DNA from: Homarus americanus
Lineage: Eukaryota > Arthropoda > Malacostraca > Decapoda > Nephropidae
Assembly: GCF_018991925.1 (NCBI RefSeq)
Contig: NW_024756914.1
Span: 5,530,329 to 5,594,328 of the forward strand
Reading direction: 5' to 3'
DNA: 64,000 bases
The notes under the pieces were generated by a model. That model saw nothing but the letters and a program-made list of their open reading frames with translations. It was not told where the DNA came from and ran no database searches. The position numbers and the translations under genes were made by a program. This document shows positions 1-11,941 of this stretch, piece by piece (position 1 is the first letter of the stretch; each line of letters begins with the position of its first letter).

Positions 1-79
1 ACCTTATTTAAACACAATTGTAGGGTTTCAATTGTTTCTCTTACCATTGACAATGCAACATTCATACTGTACTGTATAT

Positions 80-193
80 TGTTTCTTACTCTTGATTTAA
101 TTTTTTTTTATTTATGGTTATTATTATTCGTATTTTATTACTGTATTATAATTTTATTTTTATTTTGCATTAAAATTTTATTTATTTGTATTA

Positions 194-270
<77 letters not shown>

Positions 271-345
271 ATTTTCGCCCCCCAGGCCCCGATGTGGGTC
301 AGTGACCTGTGCTCGGATGGGCTCATCCCTGTAAAAAAAAAGTTG
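80..345 (+). repeat. Half copy of the (AAT)n inner module, with (ATT)n microsatellite
   Basis: An (ATT)n run of about 75 bp (194-269) is followed by a 65-bp block reading CCCCCAGGCCCCGATGTGGG, then GTCAGTGACCTGTGC, and ending in CCCTGTAAAA. The same block occurs near 10500, 10810, 41950, 56910 and 57180. The AT-rich left part (80-190) resembles the reverse complement of the interior of the copy at 56900-57243, so this is one half of that inverted-repeat module. Apparent ORFs here are microsatellite artefacts. Confidence 0.7.
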
Positions 346-507
346 TAGCTTTAAGTAATACGTACTACTATGCCACAGAGAATAAAAACCCAAGAAAAAC
401 ATGAGAGTGGTTATATTAACCCTCAAGGCTCACAACCTTTAAAGAGGGCAGTACGGTATTAGAAACAAGGTCAATCGAGTGTTGGTAAACAAATGCCAGA
501 CGTCTGG

Positions 508-609
508 TTAATCCCTTCACTACAGGGTTGCCGCTTTTAATATTTTATTTTTGCTAATACCAGATGATTTTATTCAGTTAAGAGGGGACCCCCATCCACA
601 ATGGGTTAA
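508..609. repeat. Short TTAA-flanked MITE-like repeat
   Basis: A 102-bp segment begins and ends with TTAA. Its left end reads TTAATCCCTTCACTACAGGG and its right end ACAATGGGTTAA. A related copy is at 47288-47385, with decayed relatives near 5968-6070, 17985-18050 and 46020-46110. TTAA target sites and CCC-type ends fit piggyBac-like nonautonomous elements; no transposase is present. Confidence 0.45.
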
Positions 610-652
610 TGAGACTGAAGTATTGAGCACATATGTGGACACAGAACAATCA

Positions 653-1020
653 GAGGAGGGCGCTGGTGGAGCGGTACCGCTCTTGCCTCGCAAGCAAGAT
701 GTCACAGGTTTGATTCCCAGGCCGGCGGAAGTTGTTTGGACACTCTTCCTAGTCCCCTTGGTCCCTGTTCACCTAGCAGCAAAGTAGGTACCTGCTGTAA
801 ATCGAAAGCTGCGAATTCGTATTCAGGGACAAGTTGTTGGAGCTTCCAATAACTTGCTTAGACATAACCATTGACTCTTCAGGCTTCTATGCCCTTAACT
901 CATGAAACATAAGGCAAGCATGAACTTAGCATGCCCCCCTGTTGGGCGCTGTAAACGCGTCTGCGCTTCACCTTACACAAGGATGTGGGGGGGGTGACCA
1001 ATAAATAAATAATAAAAAAT
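653..1020 (+). repeat. tRNA-Ala-derived SINE, copy 1
   Basis: The 5' 75 bp is tRNA-like: an A-box-like GGTGGAGCGG, an anticodon stem-loop CTTGCCTCGCAAGCAAG (anticodon CGC, Ala) and a B box GGTTTGATTCCC. It continues into a body of about 270 bp and ends in an AATAAATAAT-rich tail. A second copy lies in reverse orientation at 31437-31795. The length, internal Pol III promoter and A/T-rich tail are typical of a SINE, not a functional tRNA gene. Confidence 0.8.
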
Positions 1021-1239
1021 AAAAATCAGATATTGAAATTAGAAGATGAGCCATAGGGTGAATTTTATTTACCAGGGTATCCCCCTCCTTTTAGAAAGAC
1101 AGGTGCACTACTGAACTGTATGTCAAGGAGTACCTGATAGTAACTACTGTACTGTATGTCCAGGAGTACCTAATAGTAACTAGCAATAATGAGCTTAATG
1201 AAGTGGAATCATTCAAATCAATTTGGTGCTTGTTATAGG

Positions 1240-1510
1240 GCTGACTCTGAATTAGATGGGGAAATGACAGAACGTCATAGTCATTCAGGCAGCATCAAGA
1301 GCACAAACTCTCATCGTGGAAGATTTTAATCACATGACAATAGATAAGATTAATCTTATACAAGGTGAGGGAGAAAAATTCCTTGATCTCATTGAAGATA
1401 AATGCCTCACACAACATGTGACGGAAACTTCAAGGAGAGGCAACATTCTGGATTTAGTCTTGATGACTGAGGAGGTAATAGTGAACTAGTCCACGTCAGG
1501 GAGAAACTAA
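1240..1510 (+). pseudogene. Degenerate LINE endonuclease fragment
   Basis: Conceptual translation gives pieces such as TLIVEDFNH followed by RRGNILDLVL. This is the order found in AP-type endonucleases of CR1/L2-like non-LTR retrotransposons (GDFN...NILDLV). Frames are broken. An RT remnant in the same orientation lies at 4365-5060, so the two may be one LINE split by the hAT element between them. Confidence 0.5.
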
Positions 1511-1862
1511 CTCCGGCTAGTGACCACTGCATACAGTACTGTGATGGAATATTATACAATCTTTGAATGTCATCAGAAAGTAGTTGAAGGGTACTTGTCC
1601 TGCATAGTCACTCAAGGCAGTTGGAACATCACAAATATCAGAAGCAAGGTCCAATGTTTTTACTTTTCAGTCCATAATCATGTTATAAAAAAAAATTACA
1701 ATTAATGACGAGCATCGGGTGGTACAAGAAAAGTGGAAATCTTGCACTTTTTTGTTGAAATGAATGGAAAACCGACATGTTTGATTTGTAAGCAACAGGT
1801 AGCTGTTGCCAAAGATTACAACGTTTGAAGGCATTATGGCACTAACCATGCCCTGAAGTATA

Positions 1863-2488
1863 CAGTAATACCCCGCTTTACGCGGTCAATTGAACCTACA
1901 GAGGCCCGCGTAAAGCGGGAAACGCGTAAATGGGACAACAGAACATATGGGATTAATTGAAATAGAGACTGGGCCGACCCCCAAACTCCACTTTTTCAGA
2001 CAAAATACGTACGTTGTAGTAAAAATAACATCTTAATTTTATGATGGTATGCACACACAATTAATAATTAAAAGAAATATCAATAATATTAGGTTTTTTA
2101 ACACTTACATTAGGAGAAAAGATGGCTGGGCACACGGGGATGGAGGGTTGGTTCCAAGGCAGAGGGCAGATTATTGGCCCTCACCTGTATCACTTGTATC
2201 AATTGTATCACTATCCACCACAGAGGCTTGCAGGGCCTTTGTCAAACCCGTCAAAGTCCATATAAGTCCATATCCTCACTATCACTGACTTGGGCCGGCT
2301 GTGGTGGGTGGCGGGTGAAGAACTCGGTCATGTTTTGATGACTGGGCGACCTTGTGCGCACCCTGCCCGCGCCGCTTCCCGCGTATATGAGTAGATGCAC
2401 CGCGTAAGGCGGGAATTCCGGTTCTGGCGGTGTACCGCATAAATGTAGAAACGCGTAAAACTGAAACGCATAAAGCGGGGTATTGCTG
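1863..2488 (-). mobile_element. Nonautonomous Tigger element A2, inside the hAT
   Basis: A 626-bp element with inverted ends (left CAGTAATACCCCGCTTTACG; right, reverse-complemented, CAGCAATACCCCGCTTTATG) and TA on both sides. Its ends match the nearly complete Tigger at 20437-23111. On the minus strand it keeps the transposase C-terminal tail ([11 protein letters not shown] near 2318-2333). It interrupts the hAT gene between the zinc finger and the core. Confidence 0.8.
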
Positions 2489-2541
2489 TAATAAATATAT
2501 GCTGCAGTTAAGACAAGTTACAGGATTGCCCATGAAATAGC

Positions 2542-3983
2542 TTGAAATCAAAGCCCTTTTCTGAAGGGAATTTTATAAAGAAATGTATGTTGGTGGCTTC
2601 AGAAGATATTTGCCCGGAAAAACATCAAGCATTTGCAAACATTAGCCTCTCAAGAAATAAAGATGCAGAGAGAAATAATAAGTTATCAGAGAATATTAAC
2701 AGTCAACTCAAAGACAAAGTTAAGTCCTTTACTGCATTTTCTGGTGCAATTGATGAAAGTACCGATGTAACTGATGTAGCATATCTTGCAGTTTTTATAT
2801 ACAGTTCACAGAAGAGTTTGTGGAACTGGTACCAATGAAAGGAACAACAATAGATGATAACATCTTTGCGAGTTTGGTAGGGCCCTGGATAATTTAGGTG
2901 TTGACTGGGTACAACCTGTGAGTCTGGCTACAGATGGAGCACCACAAATGGTGAGGAGAAAAGCTGGCATGGCAACAAAATTAAAGGAAAGCTACTAGCT
3001 GTGAACCCAAACCATCAATTTCATAATTTGCATTGCATTATACATGGAGAAGTGTTGTACAGTAAAACATAAAAGATGGATAATGTCATGGATGTCATTA
3101 TAAATACAGTAAACTTTATACGAGCACGAGGTCTGAACCACAGACAGTTCAACTGCTTTTTGGAGGAAAATGAGAACACACACAGACTGTCATATCACAC
3201 TGATGTTCGCTGGTTAAGTCGGGGAGTCGTACTGAAGCGATTTAATGAATTGCGTAGTGAAATACAGATGTTTATGAAACAGAAAGGAAAGGATGTGCAT
3301 GAATTGAAAGATAATGAATGGGTTCAAGATCTATCTTTCATGGTAGATATTACAGAGCACTTAAATGACCTAAACACAAAGATGCAAGGATGCAATAAAT
3401 TGGTAACAGAGTTTAATGATTGCATTTGTGCCTTTGAGATGAAACTGCAGTTTTTTGAAAGGCAACTTGCAGAAAGTAATCTTTCACACTCTCCGACCTT
3501 AACGTCCCTGCAAGGCACACCTGAGCTTCATGTTGATACCAACACAGAAAAGTACTGCATCAAGATTTCCAAGTTAAGGAATGAGTTCCAAGAAAGATTT
3601 GCTGACTTTAAATATCTTGAGAGAGATTTTTCCATTTTTCAGAACCTATTCTCTGTCAGTGTTAATGAGGTGTGATTCTGTTTTGAGGAACACATTTTTG
3701 AGTGTCAATGTTGGCACATTTTATCAGTAAGTGGGACCAAATTATCCCGGGATTAAGTGTTTTGCCAAAAAAGATAATGTCCATGTTTGGAAGTACATGT
3801 GTTTGTGAACAACTCTTTTCTGTAATGAACATTAACAAATCTTGGCTTCATTCTCAACTTACTGATATGCACCTGAATTCAATATTGAATGTTGCTGCAG
3901 CTCAGTCATTAGCTCCAAACTTTGATGCATTGATCCACACCAAGAAGTGCCTAGTATCAGGGAGCAGCAGTAACAGGCAATAA
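2542..3983 (+). pseudogene. hAT transposase core and dimerisation domain (broken)
   Basis: Three open pieces (98, 199 and 93 codons) in broken frames make up the RNase-H-like core and C-terminal dimerisation region of a GTF2IRD2/ZBED-like hAT transposase. Visible landmarks are DESTDVTD near 2751, TDGAP near 2930, HTDVRWLSRG near 3200 (typical of this group), and CEQLFSVMN near 3805. At least two frameshifts and several stops show that it is not translated as one protein. Confidence 0.75.
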
Positions 3984-4364
3984 GATTAATCATGGTAACT
4001 ATATATTATTACTGCTTACTACTTCTGTACTTTGCTGTCACTCAGAATCACGTATGACAATCATCCAGTTACGTTACAATGATATGAGTTATTAAGGATA
4101 TACAACACATAACACAAACATTTTCTTTTCCTTCTCCCGCCAGAAAGAGCTTTGCACTCGCCCATAGGCCGGGGGGTGGCTGGCTGGCTGGCTGGCTTGT
4201 CCCGCAATCTTGAGTAGACTTAAGACCTCACTCCTCAGCCGCCAGCGCTCTAATTTTGCTGCACTACTCCCTGAAGGGGTGATCGCAATGTGCTCATAAT
4301 ATGTGTATGTACTCATATTAAATCTGGCCCGCTGTTGCAAATGAGTTTGACACCCCTGCTCTAA

Positions 4365-5060
4365 GGGATGAAAACACTGTGACCCTTAAGGATGGTACAC
4401 AGACAGCAGATGCCCTAAATACATCAGTATTCACACAAGAGATGATGGATAACATGCCAGTACCTCAGGGGTGGAAAATGAATTAAGAGAGATTGCAATT
4501 ACAGATGACATCATCAACAAAAGCATAACTAGCTTGAAAGAATTCAAAGTCCCTCGAGCAGCACAGACCAAGATGTTAAAGGAGATGGCAAACTACTGTA
4601 GATTTGCACTCCACTAAGAATCCTTTTCAGAAAATCTCTGTGTCTAGGAAAAGCGTCTAGGGACTGGTAATCATCCAGTGTTACCTTAGTATATGTGATG
4701 TGTAGAAAAAGTGCAGCAGAAAACCATAGGCTGATCAACCTAACATCACTTACATGAAAACTTGTTGAGAAAATTCTGAGGGACACCATCATCAAACACC
4801 TAAACAAATAAAATCTTGTCTATACACCACAACATGGTTTCACAAAGAAAACATTGTCTAACAAATTTACTCACTTCCTTTATATGGTACAGACTATGTG
4901 GACCAAGGTTGTACAGGGATTGTCATTGACAAAGTCCCACATACATGGCTAGCTACTAATATCCAAGCACAAAATAAACAGCCATCCTGTTTGTGATCTA
5001 TATTAACGACACTGAAGAAAATATATCGAGCCACATTGTCAAGTTTGGGTAGCCATAAGG
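4365..5060 (+). pseudogene. Degenerate LINE reverse transcriptase fragment
   Basis: Broken-frame similarity to the fingers/palm of CR1/L2-like LINE RTs: an LRDENTVTLKDG-like linker, then NHRLINLTSL (matching N.RPVSLTS) and PQHGFTKKTL (matching QHGF). Stops interrupt every frame. It starts directly after the right end of the hAT and may be the downstream half of the LINE at 1240-1510. Confidence 0.5.
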
Positions 5061-6060
5061 TAAATACACTCATACTCTTCCATGATGGTTATGTTCACAT
5101 ACAGTACAGTACATATCCTTCTTCCATGATAATAATACTTCTATGCTCACATTTTTCCTTGATGCATGTCTTCAATTTAATTTGCTTCCCTTTGGTCACA
5201 CACACACTAGTACTATTTAGGCTAGTCTGCATATTTCTTCCATTTAGCATGCAGTACAGTATTTGCACTCCATAAAAATGTTGGAACTGTGCAGCTGAGA
5301 TTTGTGTGCAACCAGTAACAGGCAATTTCTCTATAAAAGGCATTTGTATGTTTCCTGTAGGAGTTTTGGGGGAGAGGGTAGATAAGGGAGGAACCTTAAT
5401 TAGTAAGTGGGAATTTCAGTCATGAATTTCACCAAGTTAGTGTTGCATTGTATGAAGACATAAAAATGCTTGATTAATATTGATATTTAGTACAGTATTG
5501 CAAATAAATTGATATAAAATTGTTAAAGATACCCAGTTCTGGCTCATTTTAATGCTGAATTTTATGTATGCATGAAAACATTATTTTTTAAGATATGGGT
5601 GGGGAAAAAAGGCTTAAAATAAAGAATATTTACCGTCAATGTCACAAACAAATTCTCGCTTTCGGAGAAGTAGGGCGGTTGATTCTTAGCTTAGTATTGT
5701 CAGCTAAAAAGGGGGGGGGGGGTTACAATTCTATAATTGAAGTCAAGTGTCGGTCAGGAAGTAAAATAATGTACTTATTCCCAAGAATGTATTGTTTGTT
5801 TGTTTTTACTTTCCATCATTTTCAGACTTGTAGGGGATCTTCTACCTGAGATGGAGAGTGATAGTGAGATATGATGTGTTGCCTGCACTTGTTCAACACC
5901 AACAGCTGCAGCAAGGAATTTAATATTACCTAAAATATTTTTGTAGGAAGTGAGCTGTTTTATATTTCTCTTAAACCCTTCAGGGGGCAAAGTATCCCTG
6001 AGGAATTTTGTTTTGGATTATGTCAAACAATTTTATTCAGCTGAGAGGAGCCCCTGCCCG
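5061..6060. other. No gene seen; AT-rich with decayed repeats
   Basis: Scattered stops in all frames. It contains a G10 run (5710-5719), several ACAGTACAGTA motifs and a decayed TTAA-type repeat near 5968-6070. No spliceable conserved exon was recognised. Confidence 0.5.
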
Positions 6061-6063
6061 CTA

Positions 6064-6235
6064 AACGGTTAAACAACATGGCCTACTGTACATCTAAACA
6101 ACATGACCTACACCTAAACAACATGATGGCCTAAATTTAAACAACATGGCCTACACCTAAACAACATGATGGCCTAATTTAAACAATGTGGCCTACACCA
6201 AAACAATAACAGCCTACACAACATGGCCTACTGTG
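6064..6235. repeat. Imperfect tandem repeat, unit about 20-28 bp
   Basis: About seven degenerate copies of TAAACAACATGGCCTACAC with ATGATGGCC variants. No coding capacity is seen. Confidence 0.75.
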
Positions 6236-6752
6236 TAGGACAATTTTGTGTTCCTTTTAAATTTAAGAGGAAAAAAAAGTGAAATATACAAGTCATGTCT
6301 TTAGTTTAAATTAGTCTATACTGTGTATAGGTCAGTGTAGCATCTATTTTGCTGTGTGCATCTCCCCCCACCCAACACACAGGTTTTTCCTGGTTGATGG
6401 AGGGTGACCGGCAACAAGATCAATTAGAATCACACTTTTTCCCTTCTATAGGTTATTATGGTACAAAAAACCTCCAAAAAGTGTATGCCTGTACAGTGTG
6501 TATAGTATGAATAAATTGGCAATTTTTAATTTGACACTTGACAAAATAAAGGATATTTTTTTTTAAGTTCTGGACACTGACATAACACATTTTATGTTGA
6601 CTGAGTGTTTATAATGTTTAATTATTTCTGAGTTGTGTGATGTGTAATGTTTGAGTAGAAAAAATTTGTTTTTAGTGATTTGTTCTGAAAACCAATTATG
6701 ACGAATGATAATTATCAGGATATATTTTGAATTTAGTTGACAGACATATATA
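6236..6752. other. No gene seen
   Basis: AT-rich intergenic sequence; I see no domain, RNA gene or clear repeat. Confidence 0.45.
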
Positions 6753-7010
6753 CAGGGGGTCCCCGGGTTACGAATGGGTTCCATTCATGAGGACGCTCAT
6801 AAGTCGGATTTGTACGTATTTCGGAACACATGCTATGTGCATACCATACTTACAAAATAATGTTTAAATTCCACCAATGTCATAGCCTAAGGCCTTATAT
6901 ACATCTAAAATCACTTAATTCAAGACAAAAGAAGAAATAGAATGACAAAATACAGTAAATTTCAAGTTTAACCCCGTTAGTAATGCGGACGTTCATAAGT
7001 CAGGGACCTG
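6753..7010. mobile_element. Short Tigger-type MITE D2
   Basis: A 258-bp element flanked by TA. The left end is CAGGGGGTCCCCGGGTTACG; the right end, reverse-complemented, is CAGGTCCCTGACTTATGAAC. Its left end is related to the D1 element at 14941-16102. No coding remnant was recognised. Confidence 0.65.
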
Positions 7011-7138
7011 TATATAAAGTATAATGACCATATAATTTACTGCATATTATTATTTTTTTTTCATTTCCTTAAAGGTAATGTATACTGTAACAGCCTCAAG
7101 CTAAGTCAATTGTTATATTGTATGTATGTGTATTTGAT

Positions 7139-7857
<719 letters not shown>

Positions 7858-8771
7858 CAGTAAGTCCTCGCTTAACGTCGGGGTTACGTTCCTGAAAACC
7901 CAACGTTATATGAAACAACGTTAAGCGGATCAATTTTCTCCATAAGAAATAGATAAAATACGGGAGTTACGTTCCTGAGCCTCCCTCTGCCCCATGAAAT
8001 ACATTACATATACAGAAATTCAATGGCATTTTTATAGAAATTTGTGGATAGAATTCATTGAAAAGCTTCTTAAGTTTGTTTCTAGGGGTTAAACTGAGTG
8101 GGCCTGTGTACAGGATGGTGAAATAGATAGAATATTTATGGATGGTGTGGATTTGAGGCTGTGTGGGACTAAAAAACCTATTAAGGGTTTTGCCAATATA
8201 AGTGTCTGTAAATCTCTTAGGGAAACCATTGTTAAGGAGAAGTTCCTTTATGTATTTTAGTGCAATGTCCAAGTGGAAATAGCTTGAACATATATTAAAG
8301 GCTCTGTTGGTAAGAGTACGTACTGGATTACGTTTGTAATTAAGAGGAATGAGAGATGAAAATTTTGAACTCAAACCAGTGAAAGTTGGTTTTCTGTATA
8401 AGGCTGTCTCGAAACTATTATGAAGATGGTGGATATTAACATCAAGGAATGGTAGAATATTGTCCTTTTCCAATTCACAAGTAAATTTGATGTTGCCCTG
8501 TTTCGAATTGAAATAATTTAAACAAACACGAACGCTGTGGAAGCCTAACAGAGACTGGCTTGGAATCGCTTGGGGACGCTGTGACATTCCACGAGTGAGA
8601 GACAGCACACAGAGAGATGGTGATGCACCATAAAAAGTAGTTTATGACAACGCAAAATGACGTTGTACCGAGTTATTGGGACATTAAACGAATTTTTGTT
8701 ATCTAAAGATTAGCAATATATGTCGTGCCGAAACAACTTTAAGCGGGCTGACGTTATACGAGGACTTACTG
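7858..8771. mobile_element. Tigger-type element B1 carrying a Penelope insertion
   Basis: Inverted ends (left CAGTAAGTCCTCGCTTAACG; right, reverse-complemented, CAGTAAGTCCTCGTATAACG) are flanked by TA. Inner flanks match B2 (25475-26118), for example ATAAGAAATAGATAAAATAC near the left end and GCTTGGGGA near the right. The middle is replaced by a Penelope-like fragment absent from B2, so the Penelope piece arrived later. Confidence 0.75.
7985..8535 (-). pseudogene. Penelope-like element reverse transcriptase C-terminal fragment
   Basis: The minus-strand frame contains LEKDNILPFLDVNI, LYRKPTFTGL and NPVRTLTNRAFNICS, then KELLLNNGFP. This order (LPFLD, RKPT.T, R..L..RA, L..NGYP) is characteristic of the RT thumb region of Penelope-like elements. 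It is truncated at both ends, with no catalytic YADD region and no GIY-YIG domain in view. It lies inside the B1 Tigger element. Confidence 0.7.
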
Positions 8772-8807
8772 TACTACGTATTGTATTGCACAGTTTGTGA
8801 AATTGTA

Positions 8808-9003
8808 CAGTCAACCAAAGATGCACTGAACCCACCCTGGGTCTCGTGTTCACAAATTTACCTGGCAATACTTGGTAAAGTAAGGCTGTATGTAATGGTG
8901 ATTGTGATTGGTGGATCAATTTTTGGCTGTACCACTGTCAAGATAAATATTACACAAACCAAAGGTAACATTTATAATTCATCATTATTTTAGATCTTGA
9001 GAA
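8808..9003 (-). repeat. Fragment of family H repeat, reverse copy
   Basis: Begins CAGTCAACCAAAGATGCAC after TA and carries CACCCTGGGTCTCGT, TTACCTGGCAATACTTGG and CAAAGGTAACATTTATAATT. The same blocks occur in opposite orientation at 28430-28588 and 30895-31062. Confidence 0.65.
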
Positions 9004-9462
9004 GATTCCATTTAATGGATGCCTCTTAGTACCAGACTTCCCAGTTGACAGATGTTTTACTGCAATGTTTAAGAAAACATAAGACCAGCACATGTACAGT
9101 ACAGTCACAGTCCTGTCACTTCTGCAGCTCCATGTACCCTGAGATTATGACTCATGAATCCAAAGCATTTATGGACAGATAAATGCATCAGTTTCTTCTG
9201 CTTCTGGCTCATGAGTCCAAATCTCAGAGCTCATGGAAAGCAGAAGAGGTGGATAGGACAACAGTAATTTTAAGGTTTTATGAGTGATCATGTAGGGAGG
9301 CTGGAGGGAAGTCACATTTCTGTTAAATATAGAGAAATAGCTGAGAATATAGGTAATTACTGTATATATTACTAAGACTAAAGAAAGACCACACTGGGAA
9401 TTAGTGTACTACTTCCTTGATTAAGTTCATGCTTGCTAAAAAAAAAGCTGTAGTGTAGTTGG
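9004..9462. other. No gene seen
   Basis: Unique-looking sequence without recognisable coding or repeat structure. Confidence 0.4.
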
Positions 9463-9766
<304 letters not shown>

Positions 9767-10003
9767 TGGGTGAGATTTTTGCTCTTCTCATTTTCATTTT
9801 GTGGTTGACTTGGGTTACCTTTATAGTGCATTAAAGGAAGTCAACATTGCTTTATTTTTATCCTTCCAAATGTTATATATAAGAAATCCTGATTAACAAT
9901 ACTGTATTACAATACCTGTATTAATAAATGTGCTTTTTTTTTCTTCTCATTTTTTTAACACTGATCGGCTCGTTAGCTGCTTGCGTGATTGGTCACGTCT
10001 CTG

Positions 10004-10408
10004 TTATGCACTGTTGGCAAGTACTGGATCCTGAATGTATCTGAACCTGCTCCAGTGCTGGTCAAGTCTTGTGTTGAAACAGCTCACACTCAGTGCCATC
10101 ACTACACTCTCTGGCAGATTGTTCCACAAGTTCACAACTCTCACTCCGAGCTGTGACCCCTTGTGGGGCGAGCGTCCGCCAACTCCAGGTAAGGACACTC
10201 GAGTGAGTAGTCCCCGTTGAGATGTTTATGCATCTCAATTAGGTCCCCCTTTGCCCGTCTGTAATATAAGCTAGGCAAGTGCAGGCGCTCTAATCTCTCG
10301 GGGTAACTGATGTGCCAAAGTGCAGGCACCAGTCTGGTGGCCCTCCTATGGACATTTTCAATTAACTGACAGTCCCTAGCATATCTCGGGGACCAGATGG
10401 GGTGATAG
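10004..10408 (-). pseudogene. LINE C-terminal domain
   Basis: Encodes, in two frames, HISYPERLERLHLPSLYYRR...GDLIEMHKHL and [16 protein letters not shown]...FNTRLDQHW. This is the conserved post-RT segment of the LINE family. It is separated from its RT by MITE G1. Confidence 0.75.
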
Positions 10409-10410
10409 TA

Positions 10411-10955
10411 CAGGTTGACAACCCTTTATCCAAAATTCCGAAAACCTCTGAAAACCGGTTTTTGGGGGGGAGGGGGGGGGGGTATTAACCCACTCGGGCA
10501 CAGGTCACTGACCCACATTGGGGCCTGGGAGGTGAAAATGTAATAGTAATAATAATTATAATAATAATAATAATGATAATACAGTAATAATAATAATAAT
10601 TCATAGTAAATTTAATTTTTAATAAAAAACACACAAAAATAAAATAAGAATGATAATAATAATAACAATAATACTGTAATAATAAAATAATAATAATAAA
10701 GAAATACAAGAATGAAAAAAAGATCAAAAGCGAGAAACACGACCTAGACCTATGAATTATTATTATTGTTAGTATTATTATTATAATTATTATTATTATA
10801 TTTTATCCCCCAGGCCCCAATGTGGGTCATTGACATGTGCCTGGGTGGGCTGATCCCTGTAAAAAAAAAAAAAAAAAACATTCTGAAATCTGAAAAATTC
10901 CGAAAACCGAAATGCATCTGGTCCCAAGGGTTTCGGATAAGGGATTGTCAACCTG
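10411..10955. mobile_element. TIR element G1 inserted in the LINE
   Basis: 545 bp with inverted ends (CAGGTTGACAACCCTTTATC; right, reverse-complemented, CAGGTTGACAATCCCTTATC) and TA on both sides. The inside carries an inner module (about 10484-10860) with AAT microsatellites between 65-bp inverted blocks. Comparison with the uninterrupted LINE copy near 33940 shows a clean TA insertion. Confidence 0.85.
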
Positions 10956-11941
10956 TACTCCAGGCAGGGAAACCCCTCGTTCTTGAAAGACCATTACGGG
11001 GTATGGACTGTGTGTGTGTGTGTGTCCTAATAATTTAGATGCTTGGTTTACCTTCAAAACATGGACCAAGAACTTCAGTTCATTGTCAACATACACACCA
11101 AGGTCCTTTTCACATTCAGTCTCAATTAATGCAGTTTCTTCATCCCGTTGGAGCATGTGATACGCCTCCCTCTCGTTGTATGTCCCCAGGGGCAGCCTCT
11201 TACACTTCATGACATTGAATCTTAGCAGCCATTTCTTCGACCATTCTTGAAGCTCACAGACATCCTTCTGCAGCTCTTCACAGTCTGCTTGGTTATTAAT
11301 TTCCCTGAATAACTTGGCATCATCAGCAAACATTTGTTTAGAGGAATGCACAGCTTCTCGCATGTCATTTATGAAGCAAACAAACAACAGCGGACCTAAT
11401 ACACTGCCCTGTTGTACCCCGCTTATCACAGGTACACATGATGATTTCGTGCCATTAATCACCACACACTGTTTGCGATCATGGAGAAAGTCTCCGATCC
11501 ACGCTAGAACACTTCCCCGAATCCCATACCCTTCCAGTTTAATTTTCAACCTTTCATGGGGTAAGCTGTTGAAAGCCTTGGCAAAATCTAGGTATATATT
11601 GTTGATATTACCACCCTGTTCCAGAATTTGGGTCCAAACAACCAATACCTTGAGTAAAAGTGTTAAGCAGGGGCGTTCCAGCATAAAACCGTGTTGGCAA
11701 TCCTTTACAAGATTGTTTTGTAGATGTTCCATCATGGCATCCTTTACAACACTATGCTGGTCAGGCTCACGGGTCTATAATTATTCGTGAAGTGACGATC
11801 ACCCTTCTTGAAAATAGGACTCATGTAAGCCATTTTCCAATCACTGGAGACTTTTTGCTCATCCAGGCATTTACAGAACAGGATCTTCAGGGGCTCGGCA
11901 AGCTCGTTGCACAACTCTCTTAGCACTCTGGGATGCACCAT
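10956..11941 (-). pseudogene. LINE reverse transcriptase domain
   Basis: Minus-strand reading gives MSPIFKKGD and NNYRPVSLTS (11941-11744), then after a frameshift QHGFM, DFAKAFNSLPHERL, SGVQQGSVLGPLLF and the catalytic box FADDAKLF (11735-10956). This is the canonical non-LTR RT motif order. The FADD box is intact, but the frameshift and the MITE break the ORF. Confidence 0.85.

Larger units (their letters stand above)
1690..4358 (+). mobile_element. Decayed hAT transposon, GTF2IRD2/ZBED type
   Basis: A broken cut-and-paste transposase gene. At 1772-1862 lies a BED-type zinc finger (CLIC ... RHYGTNH, C-x2-C ... H-x4-H) with an internal TGA. After a Tigger MITE insertion (1863-2488) the catalytic core continues at 2542-2838, passes a frameshift with the hAT motif ATDGAP (about 2930), then runs at 3076-3675 and 3702-3983. 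The last piece is the C-terminal dimerisation domain (CEQLFSVMN). The right end is at 4358, where the reverse complement reads CAGGGGTGTCAAACTC, a hAT-type terminus. No matching left terminus was found. Multiple stops and frameshifts make it inactive. The family resembles GTF2IRD2/EPM2AIP1/ZBED-like hAT proteins. Confidence 0.75.

Noticed and set aside
178..426. Poly-Ile / poly-Tyr ORFs on both strands
   Set aside because: Entirely a product of the (ATT)n microsatellite.
655..730. Functional tRNA-Ala gene
   Set aside because: The head is tRNA-like, but it continues into a 270-bp body and A-rich tail shared with 31437-31795, so it is a SINE.
2995..3183. Minus-strand 62-codon ORF over the hAT core
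   Set aside because: Shadow of the plus-strand transposase remnant.
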